Assembly (NCBI RefSeq): GCF_039614765.1
Contig: NZ_CP154879.1
Location: 3,162,001-3,226,000, forward strand
DNA: 64,000 nucleotides
Source of the DNA: Castellaniella sp. MT123
GTDB lineage: Bacteria; Pseudomonadota; Gammaproteobacteria; Burkholderiales; Burkholderiaceae_B
Direction: 5' to 3'
Positions 7,958 to 15,517 of the stretch are shown piece after piece; positions within the stretch are counted from its first letter, which is position 1; each line of letters starts with the position of its first letter. The notes under the pieces were generated by a model. That model searched no databases. It was given only the letters and a program-made list of their open reading frames with translations, and was not told the DNA's origin. The position numbers and the translations under genes were made by a program.

Positions 7958-10250
7958 GGCGGCGCTGCTCTGGCTGGCTGTGTGTCTGGCGGCGGCCTTC
8001 TGGCTGGTGGGCCGCTGGACGAGCGTGCCGATCAACAGCAGCGTGCTGGCGCTTTTGCCGGTGCAGTCGCAGGATGCGGCGCAAGCCGAGCTCGAAACGG
8101 CGTTCACGCGCCGGCTGGATCGCCAGGTGGTCTGGATGCTGTCCCCGGGCACTCAGCCTGATCCCCTGCTGGCGGCCCAGTGGCGCGCGCGGATGGCGGC
8201 AGTCCCTGGGGTGCTCGAGGTGCAAGGGCCCATGACCCCCCAGCTGCGGCAGCAGTGGCTGCAGTTCTTCTATACCTATCGCAATAGCTTGCTGGATGCT
8301 CAGACGCGGGCGCGCCTTCAGGCGGGGGGCAACGCTCAGGCGCAGTGGGTACTGGCGCAGTTGTACTCAGCCTTTGCCGGCGTGGGCCATCAGGAAATCG
8401 CGCGTGACCCCCTGATGCTGGTGCGCGGCACACAGATGGCGCTTCTGCAGGGGGCAGGGTCCCTGCGGCTGGTCGATGGCTGGCTGAGCACGCGTGATGC
8501 CGAAGGGCGTTTCTGGTATTTTTTGCCCGCCCAGCTGCAAGCCTCCAGTTTCGATGTGAGCCAGACTCAGGCACTGGTGACCGCGTTCCAGCGGGAAGAG
8601 ACTGCGTTCCTGGCCGACCATCCTCAGGCCCGCGTGCTTTCGCGTGGCAGTCTGTTCTATAGCGAACACGCGGCGCAGCAGGCCGGGCACGATATCACGG
8701 TGATTGGCAGTGTCACGATTCTGGGGGTCGTGCTGCTGATACTGGCGGCTTTTCGCAGTCTGCTGCCCTTGCTGCTCTGTATCCTGTCGGTTGGCATGGG
8801 CGCCCTGTGGGGGACGACGCTCACTGTGGCCCTGTTTGGTGAAGTGCACCTCATGACGCTGGCAATGAGTCTGAGTGTCGTGGGGATTTCGGTCGATTAT
8901 GCCCTGTACTATCTGGTCGAGCGCCGCTCGCGGGTGGTCGAGGAATCGCCCTGGTGCAGCATGGGGCGCGTGCGCCCGGCGCTTTTCATGGCGTTGGGCA
9001 CCAGTGCAGTGGCGTATCTGCTGCTCACGCTGGCGCCATTCCCCGGTATCCGTCAGCTGGCGGTCTTCGCGGCGGCGGGGCTATGCGCAGCCTGCCTCAC
9101 GGTTGTGTTCTGGCACCCGATCCTGGCCAGGCCCCTGCGTGCCGCGCCTGTCCCGTGTTTGCGGCAACTGGATGCGTGGCTGCAACTGTGGCGGACCCGG
9201 CGACTGGTGCGCGTGGGCGTGCCAGTGCTGCTGGCCGGGTTGGCCGTCCTGGCCCTGAGCCGGTTGCCCTTCAGTGACGATATTGCGCAGCTCCAGGAGC
9301 CTCCCGCCCGCATCCAGGCGCAGGATCGACACATCACTGAACTGACTGGCCAGAGCATGGACCAGAAGTGGTTCCTGATTGCGGGGCAGTCTCCTCAGCA
9401 GGCACTCGAACGCCTGGACGCGTTCGTTCCGCAGCTTGCCCAGGCGCAGGCGGCGGGCTGGCTGCAGTCGTATCGGGCCTTGCCGTTGCATTCCCTGAAC
9501 CGGCAGGCGGAGGATCAGCAACTGCTTCAGTCGGCAGCCACCGAGGTGCGGCAGGCACTGGCGGCCACGGGTCTGGAAATGCCCCAGGCCGACACGCGCC
9601 TGACCCCGCTGGAGCCCGAGGTCTGGCTGCGCAGCCCCGCCAGTCAGGGCTGGCGTCTGTTGTGGTTGAGCCTGCCGAATGGTGCCAGCGGAGTGCTCGT
9701 GCCCGTGGCCGGAGTTCGCCAGGAGGCTGCACTGGCTGCGCTGGCGCAGCCTGCCGCGGGCATCCACTGGGTGGATCGCAAGGCAGCCTTCGATCAGCTG
9801 TTTGCCCATTACCGCCAGGTGCTCAGTCAGCTTCTGCTGCTGGCGTTGGGGGGCGTCTGTGTCGTATCCATCGTCCGGCTGGGATGGCGCCGGGGCCTGC
9901 GCACCAGCGTCCCATCGCTGCTGTCGCTGGCCCTGGGACTGGGGGCGCTGTCGCTCTTTGGACGCAGCGCCAATCTGTTCTCGTTGCTCGCCCTGGTGCT
10001 GGTGTTGGGGATTGGCATCAACTACACCATTTTCTTTGGCAATTCCAGAGGTACCCCTCGAACCTCGCTGTTTGCCGTACTGCTGGCAATGCTGACGACG
10101 CTCCTGACGTTGGGTGTGCTGGTTTTCAGCAGCACCCGAGCCATCAGCAGTTTTGGCATTGTGCTCAGTGCCGGTATTTTCGCGGCCTTCTTGCTGGCCC
10201 CTCTGGCGCTGCCCGACCAAGCGTCTCATCCGACGAATCCTTCATGTTGA
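7929..10250 (+). CDS. MMPL/RND family exporter (APE cluster)
   Basis: Large membrane protein of 773 residues with the RND/MMPL pattern: one N-terminal helix, a periplasmic loop, about five helices (roughly residues 255-410), a second loop, and a final helix bundle (roughly 630-765) with LGIGINYTIFFG in the usual conserved position (first bundle VVGISVDYALYY). Expected to pump the lipid-linked polyene out of the inner membrane. It begins inside the LolA-like gene and ends within the first codons of the DUF3261 lipoprotein gene. It corresponds to ApeM by order. Confidence 0.88.
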   Translation: MPKLSTFNFRAALLWLAVCLAAAFWLVGRWTSVPINSSVLALLPVQSQDAAQAELETAFTRRLDRQVVWMLSPGTQPDPLLAAQWRARMAAVPGVLEVQGPMTPQLRQQWLQFFYTYRNSLLDAQTRARLQAGGNAQAQWVLAQLYSAFAGVGHQEIARDPLMLVRGTQMALLQGAGSLRLVDGWLSTRDAEGRFWYFLPAQLQASSFDVSQTQALVTAFQREETAFLADHPQARVLSRGSLFYSEHAAQQAGHDITVIGSVTILGVVLLILAAFRSLLPLLLCILSVGMGALWGTTLTVALFGEVHLMTLAMSLSVVGISVDYALYYLVERRSRVVEESPWCSMGRVRPALFMALGTSAVAYLLLTLAPFPGIRQLAVFAAAGLCAACLTVVFWHPILARPLRAAPVPCLRQLDAWLQLWRTRRLVRVGVPVLLAGLAVLALSRLPFSDDIAQLQEPPARIQAQDRHITELTGQSMDQKWFLIAGQSPQQALERLDAFVPQLAQAQAAGWLQSYRALPLHSLNRQAEDQQLLQSAATEVRQALAATGLEMPQADTRLTPLEPEVWLRSPASQGWRLLWLSLPNGASGVLVPVAGVRQEAALAALAQPAAGIHWVDRKAAFDQLFAHYRQVLSQLLLLALGGVCVVSIVRLGWRRGLRTSVPSLLSLALGLGALSLFGRSANLFSLLALVLVLGIGINYTIFFGNSRGTPRTSLFAVLLAMLTTLLTLGVLVFSSTRAISSFGIVLSAGIFAAFLLAPLALPDQASHPTNPSC

Positions 10251-10810
10251 AACGCCTGTTTGTCCTGATCTGTCTGCTGCTCCTGTCGGCTTGCGCCAGC
10301 GTGCCTGATGGCGTACATCCCGCAGCCTGGCTCAAGCCCGGCGTGCGTGTATCGCTGCCGCAGGCTGGGCTGACACCAGCTATCCAGGCGCATCAGCTGC
10401 TTACCAGCCGCTACCGGGAGCGTGAGCACGCGCTCATGGTTGTGCTTGATGCCGATGCCAGACGCTTGTCGCTGGTGGGGTTGTCGATGGTAGGCGTGCG
10501 GCTCTTCACGGTTCAGTATGATGAGCGCGGCCTGCAGGCACGCCAGGAGATCGTGGCGCCAGGCTTGCCGCCCGCAGCGCAGGTGCTCTCCGACATCATG
10601 CTGAGCTATTGGCCGGTCGCCGCGTGGCAGGCCGTTTTGCCCGCCGGCTGGCATCTGGTGGACGAGGGCTTGCAGCGTCAGTTGCTGGACCCACAGGGCG
10701 AGGTCGTCACGCGTGTCGATTACGAAGAGGCTTCTGGGGGACGCCGGCCTGTGCAGGTGCGGCAGACAGCTTTTGGCTACGAGATTCACATCCGGAACCT
10801 GGACGATTGA
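10244..10810 (+). CDS. DUF3261 family lipoprotein (APE cluster)
   Basis: Protein of 188 residues with a clear lipoprotein signal: basic MLKR, a hydrophobic stretch and lipobox LLSAC (Cys near residue 19). The remainder matches DUF3261, which occurs mainly in aryl polyene clusters and may form the outer-membrane end of the pigment export path. The ATG at 10244 overlaps the exporter stop by seven bases. The same frame stays open far upstream, but that part is out of frame with the exporter and is not coding. Confidence 0.82.
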   Translation: MLKRLFVLICLLLLSACASVPDGVHPAAWLKPGVRVSLPQAGLTPAIQAHQLLTSRYREREHALMVVLDADARRLSLVGLSMVGVRLFTVQYDERGLQARQEIVAPGLPPAAQVLSDIMLSYWPVAAWQAVLPAGWHLVDEGLQRQLLDPQGEVVTRVDYEEASGGRRPVQVRQTAFGYEIHIRNLDD

Positions 10811-10811
10811 G

Positions 10812-12002
10812 ATGATTTATTGCGCTGCCGCCGGACTATGCAGTGCCCTGGGCCACAATCTGCAAGAGACCGCCACCAACTTGGCTGCGGGCCACGCGCC
10901 CGGCATGTGGCTGCGAGATGGCTGGCTGCAGGATGGCCGGCTCGCCATGCTGGGTGGCGTGGAGGGTGATCTGCCGCCGATGCCCGATGCCTGGACGCGT
11001 CACGATTCGCGCAACAATCGCCTGTTGCTGCAGGCCCTTGGGCAGATTCACGCCGAAGTCGAGGCCAGCGTGCGGCGCTTTGGACGGGCTCGGGTGGCCG
11101 TTGTCCTGGGCACCAGCACATCGGGTCTGGACGAGTCCGATCGACATTACAGCCGCGTCGTGGGCGCCGCGGGTGCTGACGAGGGCGGCAACGGGCCGGA
11201 TGGCTATCACTACGAGCAGCAGGAACTTGGCGACCCCTCGCGGTTTTTGTCCGGCCATCTTGGGCTTATCGGTCCGGCGTATACCGTCTCGACAGCCTGC
11301 TCCTCCAGCGCCCGGGCCATCATCAGTGGCTATCGTCTGATTGCTGCCGGTCTGGCCGATGCCGCCCTTGTGGGTGGGGCCGATACCCTGAGCCGCATGC
11401 CGATCAATGGCTTTGACAGTCTGGAGTTGCTCTGTACGGATCTCTGTCAGCCCTTTGCCCGTGATCGGCGGGGCATCAATATCGGCGAAGGGGCCGCACT
11501 CATGCTGCTCACGCGCGAGCCGCACGCGGTTGCGATCCTGGGCATTGGCGAATCCAGCGATGCATGGCACATGTCGGCACCCCACCCGGAAGGTGCCGGT
11601 GCGGTTCGCGCGATGCGGATGGCCCTGCAGGGTGCCGGACTGCCGGCTTCCGAGATTGCCTACATCAATTTGCACGGCACAGCCACGCAAGCCAATGATC
11701 AGGTCGAGGCGCAGGCTGTGGCGCAGGTGTTTGGTACCCGGACGCCCTGCAGCTCGGTCAAACCGCTGATGGGGCATACGCTGGGCGCGGCAGGTGCCTG
11801 CGAGGCCACCTTGTGCTGGCTGCTCCTGACGCAGCCGCTGGCCTTGCCCGCCCAGGATTTCAGCCGTAGCCCGTTGGATGATCGTCTACCTTCCTTTGGT
11901 TTGCTGCAGGCACCGGGCCTTCTGCAACGACCGTTCATCATGTCCAATGCCTTCGCCTTTGGCGGCAATAACACGAGCTTGATTCTGGGGGCCGCGTCAT
12001 GA
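10812..12002 (+). CDS. apeO: beta-ketoacyl-ACP synthase, FabF-like (ApeO-like)
   Basis: Ketosynthase of 396 residues. The catalytic triad is visible: Cys163 in STACSSSARA, His288 in NLHGTATQ and His322 in LMGHTLGAAG. It should pair with the chain-length factor encoded at 756-1490 to extend the polyene with malonyl-ACP units. The ATG lies one base after the lipoprotein stop; the longer open frame upstream overlaps the DUF3261 gene and is rejected. The stop overlaps the next dehydratase by ATGA. Confidence 0.9.
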   Translation: MIYCAAAGLCSALGHNLQETATNLAAGHAPGMWLRDGWLQDGRLAMLGGVEGDLPPMPDAWTRHDSRNNRLLLQALGQIHAEVEASVRRFGRARVAVVLGTSTSGLDESDRHYSRVVGAAGADEGGNGPDGYHYEQQELGDPSRFLSGHLGLIGPAYTVSTACSSSARAIISGYRLIAAGLADAALVGGADTLSRMPINGFDSLELLCTDLCQPFARDRRGINIGEGAALMLLTREPHAVAILGIGESSDAWHMSAPHPEGAGAVRAMRMALQGAGLPASEIAYINLHGTATQANDQVEAQAVAQVFGTRTPCSSVKPLMGHTLGAAGACEATLCWLLLTQPLALPAQDFSRSPLDDRLPSFGLLQAPGLLQRPFIMSNAFAFGGNNTSLILGAAS

Positions 12003-12472
12003 GCAGTTTTCGGCCGGTCCGCCATTATCTGCCGCACCGGGCCCCCATGCTGCTGCTTGACGAGCTGCTGGCAGTGGATGATGACACCTGTCATTGCCGG
12101 GTGACTGTAAGCCGCGCGGGGGTACTGGCTCCGTTTGTGAACGCTGATGGCGCCGTGCCGGCCTGGTTCGGCCTGGAGATCATGGCACAGGCTGTGGCGG
12201 TATGGTCGGGTTGGCACCAGCGGCGGGAAGGCGCCCAGGACATTGCTCTGGGTATGCTGCTTGGGTCGCGGCAATTCACGACCGAAGTGTCTGTTTTTGC
12301 TGCCGGCGCCGTGCTGGACGTGCGTGTGACACTGCTGGCGCGCGATGAGCGTATTGGTGGTTTCGACGCCGATATCCACCAGGGGGCAGCCCTGTTGGCC
12401 CATGCCCGGCTTACCACCTGTCAGTTGGCTACCCACGAGCTGACGGCATTATTTGAAAGAGGTTCTGGATGA
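11999..12472 (+). CDS. apeP: ApeP family dehydratase (3-hydroxyacyl-ACP dehydratase-like hotdog)
   Basis: Protein of 157 residues with the YLPHRAPMLLLDEL opening typical of the FabZ/3-hydroxymyristoyl-ACP dehydratase group and an acidic residue candidate in PAWFGLEIMAQA. In known systems it forms a heteromeric dehydratase with ApeI (here 4754-5119). It is translationally coupled to the ketosynthase before it and to the ketoreductase after it. Confidence 0.87.
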   Translation: MSSFRPVRHYLPHRAPMLLLDELLAVDDDTCHCRVTVSRAGVLAPFVNADGAVPAWFGLEIMAQAVAVWSGWHQRREGAQDIALGMLLGSRQFTTEVSVFAAGAVLDVRVTLLARDERIGGFDADIHQGAALLAHARLTTCQLATHELTALFERGSG

Positions 12473-13206
12473 CTCGGGTTCGTTCGGTTCTGGTCACAGG
12501 GGCCAGCAAGGGGATTGGTCAGGCCATCGCCTGTCGCCTGGCATCCGATGGCTTTCACGTGGGGGTGCATTATCACCACGATCTGGCCGGGGCTTCCGCG
12601 ACGCTGGCTCGCATCCATGAGGCGGGTGGGCAGGGACGCTTGATTCAATTCGATCAGGCGGATCGCACCGTGTGCCGCGAGGTGCTTGAGCGCGATATGG
12701 ATGTACATGGTGCTTGGTATGGCATCGTCTGCAATGCAGGCGTGGCGCGGGATGCCACTTTTCCGGCGCTCACGGATGTCGATTGGGATCTGGTCATGCG
12801 GACCAATCTGGATGGTTTCTTCAATGTGGTGCAGCCCTGCGTCATGCCCATGATCGGCCTGCGCCAGGGCGGGCGCATTCTGACCTTGTCATCGGTGTCC
12901 GGCCTGATCGGTAATCGCGGCCAAGTGAATTACAGCGCGGCCAAAGCGGGCCTCATCGGCGCCACCAAGGCACTGGCCGTCGAACTGGCCAAGCGACGCA
13001 TCACAGTCAATTGCATTGCACCAGGTCTGATCGACACCACCATGGTGCAGGTCGAGCCGGAGGCTCTGAAGCAGGCCATGAGCATGATTCCGGCCCAGCG
13101 CATGGGTACGGCGCAAGAGGTGGCTGGCCTGGCTTCGTATCTGATGTCCGACATTGCTGCTTACGTTACACGGCAAGTCATTTCAATCAACGGGGGGATG
13201 GCATGA
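12469..13206 (+). CDS. apeQ: 3-oxoacyl-ACP reductase, FabG type (ApeQ-like)
   Basis: Short-chain dehydrogenase of 245 residues. The NADP-binding TGASKGIG is near the N-terminus, NAG follows, then the catalytic Ser in LSSVSG and YSAAK (Tyr and Lys). It ends with the usual SINGGMA. It reduces the beta-keto group after each elongation before dehydration by the ApeI/ApeP pair. It overlaps both flanking genes by four bases. Confidence 0.92.
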   Translation: MTRVRSVLVTGASKGIGQAIACRLASDGFHVGVHYHHDLAGASATLARIHEAGGQGRLIQFDQADRTVCREVLERDMDVHGAWYGIVCNAGVARDATFPALTDVDWDLVMRTNLDGFFNVVQPCVMPMIGLRQGGRILTLSSVSGLIGNRGQVNYSAAKAGLIGATKALAVELAKRRITVNCIAPGLIDTTMVQVEPEALKQAMSMIPAQRMGTAQEVAGLASYLMSDIAAYVTRQVISINGGMA

Positions 13207-14429
13207 ACCGCGTGGCGATTACCGGTATGGGCGGGGTGACTGCCTTTGGCGAAGACTGGACCAGCATTTCAGCGCGTATTCGCGAGGGTCGCAATGCCGT
13301 GCGCCGGATGCCCGAGTGGGATATTTACGATGGGCTGGGGTCGCGGCTGGGGGCACCGGTGGTGGATTTTTTGCTGCCGGGGCACTACACCCGCAAGAAG
13401 ATCCGCTCGATGGGCCGGGTGTCCTTGCTCGCCACCCGGGCCACCGAGCACGCCCTGGCCATGGCCGGGTTGGTCGATGATCCCGTGTTGACGAGCGGTG
13501 CCACGGGGGTCGCCTATGGTTCGTCCACCGGCAGCACGGGGCCCATCAGCGACTTTGCCGTCATGCTGGTGGAAAAACACACGCGCAACATTACCGGCAC
13601 GACCTATGTGCAGATGATGCCGCATACGGCGGCCGTCAACGTGGGTCTGTTCTTTGGCTTGCGGGGCCGTGTCATTCCGACCTCCAGTGCCTGCACCTCC
13701 GGCAGCCAGGGCATCGGCTACGCCTTCGAGGCTATCCGCCATGGCTTGCAGACGGTGATGGTGGCGGGGGGAGCCGAAGAACTCTGCCCGACAGAGGTGG
13801 CAGTGTTCGACACCCTGTTTGCCACCAGCCAGCACAATGACACTCCGCAGCTCACGCCGGCGCCGTTCGATCAGCGGCGCGACGGTCTGGTGATCGGCGA
13901 GGGGGCGGGTACGCTGGTGCTGGAAAATATGGATCATGCCAGGGCGCGCGGTGCCCGCATCTATGGCGAGGTGATCGGCTTCGCGACCAATTGCGACGCC
14001 ACGCACATCACTCAGCCCAATTGGGAGACCATGCAGGCCTGCCTGCAGCAGTCGCTGGACATGAGTGGTCTGGCCGCGTCCGATATTGGCTACATCAGCG
14101 CCCATGGGACGGCCACCAGCCGAGGGGACGTGGCTGAATGCCGCGCCACGGCCAATGTCTTTGGCGTGGATACGCCGATCTCCTCTCTGAAGAGCTATTT
14201 CGGCCATACTCTGGGGGCGTGCGGGGCGCTGGAGGCCTGGCTGGGTCTGGAGATGATGCAAGAAGGCTGGTTTGCGCCGACGATCAATTTGCGGCAGCCC
14301 GACCCCGAATGTGCCGAGCTCGATCACATCATGGGTGCAGCGCGGCCCGTGCAGACCGAATTTTTTCAGAGTAATAATTTTGCCTTTGGCGGGATTAATA
14401 CGTCGTTGGTGATTCGGCGGGGCGAGTAG
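13203..14429 (+). CDS. apeR: beta-ketoacyl-ACP synthase, FabF-like (ApeR-like)
   Basis: Second complete ketosynthase of the cluster, 408 residues. The catalytic residues are Cys164 in SSACTSGSQG, His301 in SAHGTATS and His335 in YFGHTLGACGA. In Xenorhabdus, ApeR works independently of the ApeO:ApeC pair, probably in early elongation. The ATG 13203 sits in the ATGA shared with the ketoreductase stop and gives a standard KS N-terminus (RVAITGMGGVTAFG). An upstream extension of the frame is a shadow. Confidence 0.9.
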   Translation: MNRVAITGMGGVTAFGEDWTSISARIREGRNAVRRMPEWDIYDGLGSRLGAPVVDFLLPGHYTRKKIRSMGRVSLLATRATEHALAMAGLVDDPVLTSGATGVAYGSSTGSTGPISDFAVMLVEKHTRNITGTTYVQMMPHTAAVNVGLFFGLRGRVIPTSSACTSGSQGIGYAFEAIRHGLQTVMVAGGAEELCPTEVAVFDTLFATSQHNDTPQLTPAPFDQRRDGLVIGEGAGTLVLENMDHARARGARIYGEVIGFATNCDATHITQPNWETMQACLQQSLDMSGLAASDIGYISAHGTATSRGDVAECRATANVFGVDTPISSLKSYFGHTLGACGALEAWLGLEMMQEGWFAPTINLRQPDPECAELDHIMGAARPVQTEFFQSNNFAFGGINTSLVIRRGE

Positions 14430-14433
14430 GTCA

Positions 14434-15189
14434 GTGCCCATCTCCTTGGCCATAGGCGCAGCCATCTCTGTGCCCGCATCATCGCCGGGACCTGCTGGCG
14501 AGGGCCCTGGCGCGCAGGCTCGCCTTGTGCTGGCGCCCATCGACGAGTATGGATCCGAGGCCATGGCGCAGGCGTATCTGTCCGCGGCGTTCCTGGAACA
14601 AGCCCCTGGCGATCCCGCGCCACGAGCAGCCTGGCTGGCTGGGCGAGTCCTGCTGTCCCGTTTGCTGAATCAAGGGCTGCTGCCGCCTCTGCCGGTCGCC
14701 CCGTCGGGGAAGCCGCTGCCCGTCAGCCCCGCCATGCCAGCCTTCAGCATCAGCCACAGCTGTGGTTTCATTGCCGTGCTGTTGGGCCCGGATGGCCAGT
14801 CTGTCGGCTGCGATATTGAGCGACTGCGTCCGCGCAAGGGCCTCATGGATATCGCTCGACATTATTTTTCTCCACCGGAAGTCGCCCATCTGGAGCAGTG
14901 TTCGGCCCGCATGGCTGGGATCGCCAAGGGCGGCGTCAATGAGCAGACTACCGCCTTCTGGAAGTCCTGGACCCTGCGTGAAGCTATCCTGAAGCAGCAA
15001 GAGCGTAGCGTCTGGGATATGGCTGACATCAGGCTGTGGCCCCAGCCTCCTTATAGCGACGTGCATGCCGTGCAGTGCTGGCACAAGGATGGCATATCCA
15101 TTGCCTGTTGCCTGACCGAGCCGGCAGAGGTCGTCATCGAGTCTTTGCATCATCGAGCAACATCAGGAATTGACCCCCGGATTGTTTGA
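14434..15189 (+). CDS. 4'-phosphopantetheinyl transferase, Sfp/AcpT type
   Basis: Protein of 251 residues with the PPTase signatures GCDIE (Asp127 and Glu129, magnesium ligands) and FWKSWTLREAILK (the W-KEA block). It follows the last ketosynthase by four bases and starts with GTG. It should convert the two cluster ACPs from apo to holo form. Having a dedicated PPTase at the distal end makes the cluster self-sufficient. The C-terminal tail after about residue 235 is not conserved-looking. Confidence 0.88.
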   Translation: MPISLAIGAAISVPASSPGPAGEGPGAQARLVLAPIDEYGSEAMAQAYLSAAFLEQAPGDPAPRAAWLAGRVLLSRLLNQGLLPPLPVAPSGKPLPVSPAMPAFSISHSCGFIAVLLGPDGQSVGCDIERLRPRKGLMDIARHYFSPPEVAHLEQCSARMAGIAKGGVNEQTTAFWKSWTLREAILKQQERSVWDMADIRLWPQPPYSDVHAVQCWHKDGISIACCLTEPAEVVIESLHHRATSGIDPRIV

Positions 15190-15211
15190 AGTGGCCCCGT
15201 TTGGGAATGCG

Positions 15212-15227
15212 ACAACAATTCAGTTGT
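15212..15227. repeat. small inverted repeat downstream of the APE cluster
   Basis: ACAAC-N6-GTTGT, a five-base inverted repeat 22 bases after the PPTase stop. It has no T-run, so it is weak as a terminator. It could be a second operator near the ars promoter. Function unknown. Confidence 0.3.
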
Positions 15228-15236
15228 ATCCTGGAC

Positions 15237-15282
15237 TTGCCTGTGCGCAACACGCCGCTATATTATTCAACGATAGTTGAAT
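15237..15282 (+). promoter_or_regulatory. ars promoter and ArsR-type operator
   Basis: TTGCCT (15237-15242), a 16-base spacer and TATATT (15259-15264) make a plausible sigma-70 promoter. The perfect inverted repeat ATTCAAC-GATA-GTTGAAT (15265-15282) starts directly after the -10 box, where ArsR/SmtB repressors typically bind (TTCA-N6-8-TGAA type). It drives the plus strand toward the ACR3 gene. The operator identity is inferred from the repeat and from the arsR fragment that follows it. Confidence 0.6.
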
Positions 15283-15284
15283 AG

Positions 15285-15404
15285 TTGATTTATCGCGCTG
15301 ATTTCTCATGCATGAATGACCTTTTGGGCTACCTGACAGAGCACTGCTGTCAGGGTGGCACCTGCGAGGTCAGCCCCAACGAAACCGCTTGTCAAACCTG
15401 CTGA
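15285..15404 (+). pseudogene. arsR remnant (C-terminal fragment of an ArsR family repressor)
   Basis: In frame from a TTG at 15285 (first ATG 15312) to TGA 15402-15404. The peptide reads IYRADFSCMNDLLGYLTEHC and then continues with a cysteine-rich tail (CQGGTC...ACQTC). This matches the end of ArsR proteins of the C-terminal-cysteine class, in which a CC pair and a nearby third Cys bind As(III). The entire winged-helix DNA-binding part is missing, and the fragment abuts the operator, so an internal deletion of roughly 70-80 codons is the simplest reading. There is no convincing RBS. It could survive as a small Cys-rich peptide, which I consider less likely. Confidence 0.6.
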
Positions 15405-15418
15405 ACCAAGAAAACTCC

Positions 15419-15517
15419 ATGAAACACCTGCATGCCCGTCTGTCTGTCGATGACCTGATGCCATGTTCTGGCCGCGCGAGCCGCACGACATCGGTCATGT
15501 GCGAGAGGAAAGCATGA
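15419..15517 (+). pseudogene. arsI/CadI-like remnant fused to junk, coupled to ACR3
   Basis: A 32-codon frame starting with ATG. The first 13 residues, MKHLHARLSVDDL, resemble the N-terminus of ArsI/CadI glyoxalase-fold C-As lyases (MKRxHVHVSVDDL pattern); after that the similarity stops. The frame ends in a TGA that overlaps the ACR3 start (ATGA). This suggests a deletion that removed the rest of arsI, and perhaps arsC, while keeping translational coupling. The match is short, so the identity is tentative. Confidence 0.45.

Noticed and set aside
9081-10229. A 382-codon antisense frame inside the exporter gene
   Set aside because: Low-complexity Gln/Arg/His composition and no RBS. The exporter frame has normal membrane helices.
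15463-15513. Longer start for ACR3 at 15463
   Set aside because: It lacks an RBS, and its 17 extra residues are unlike a membrane N-terminus. 15514 has GAGAGGAA upstream.
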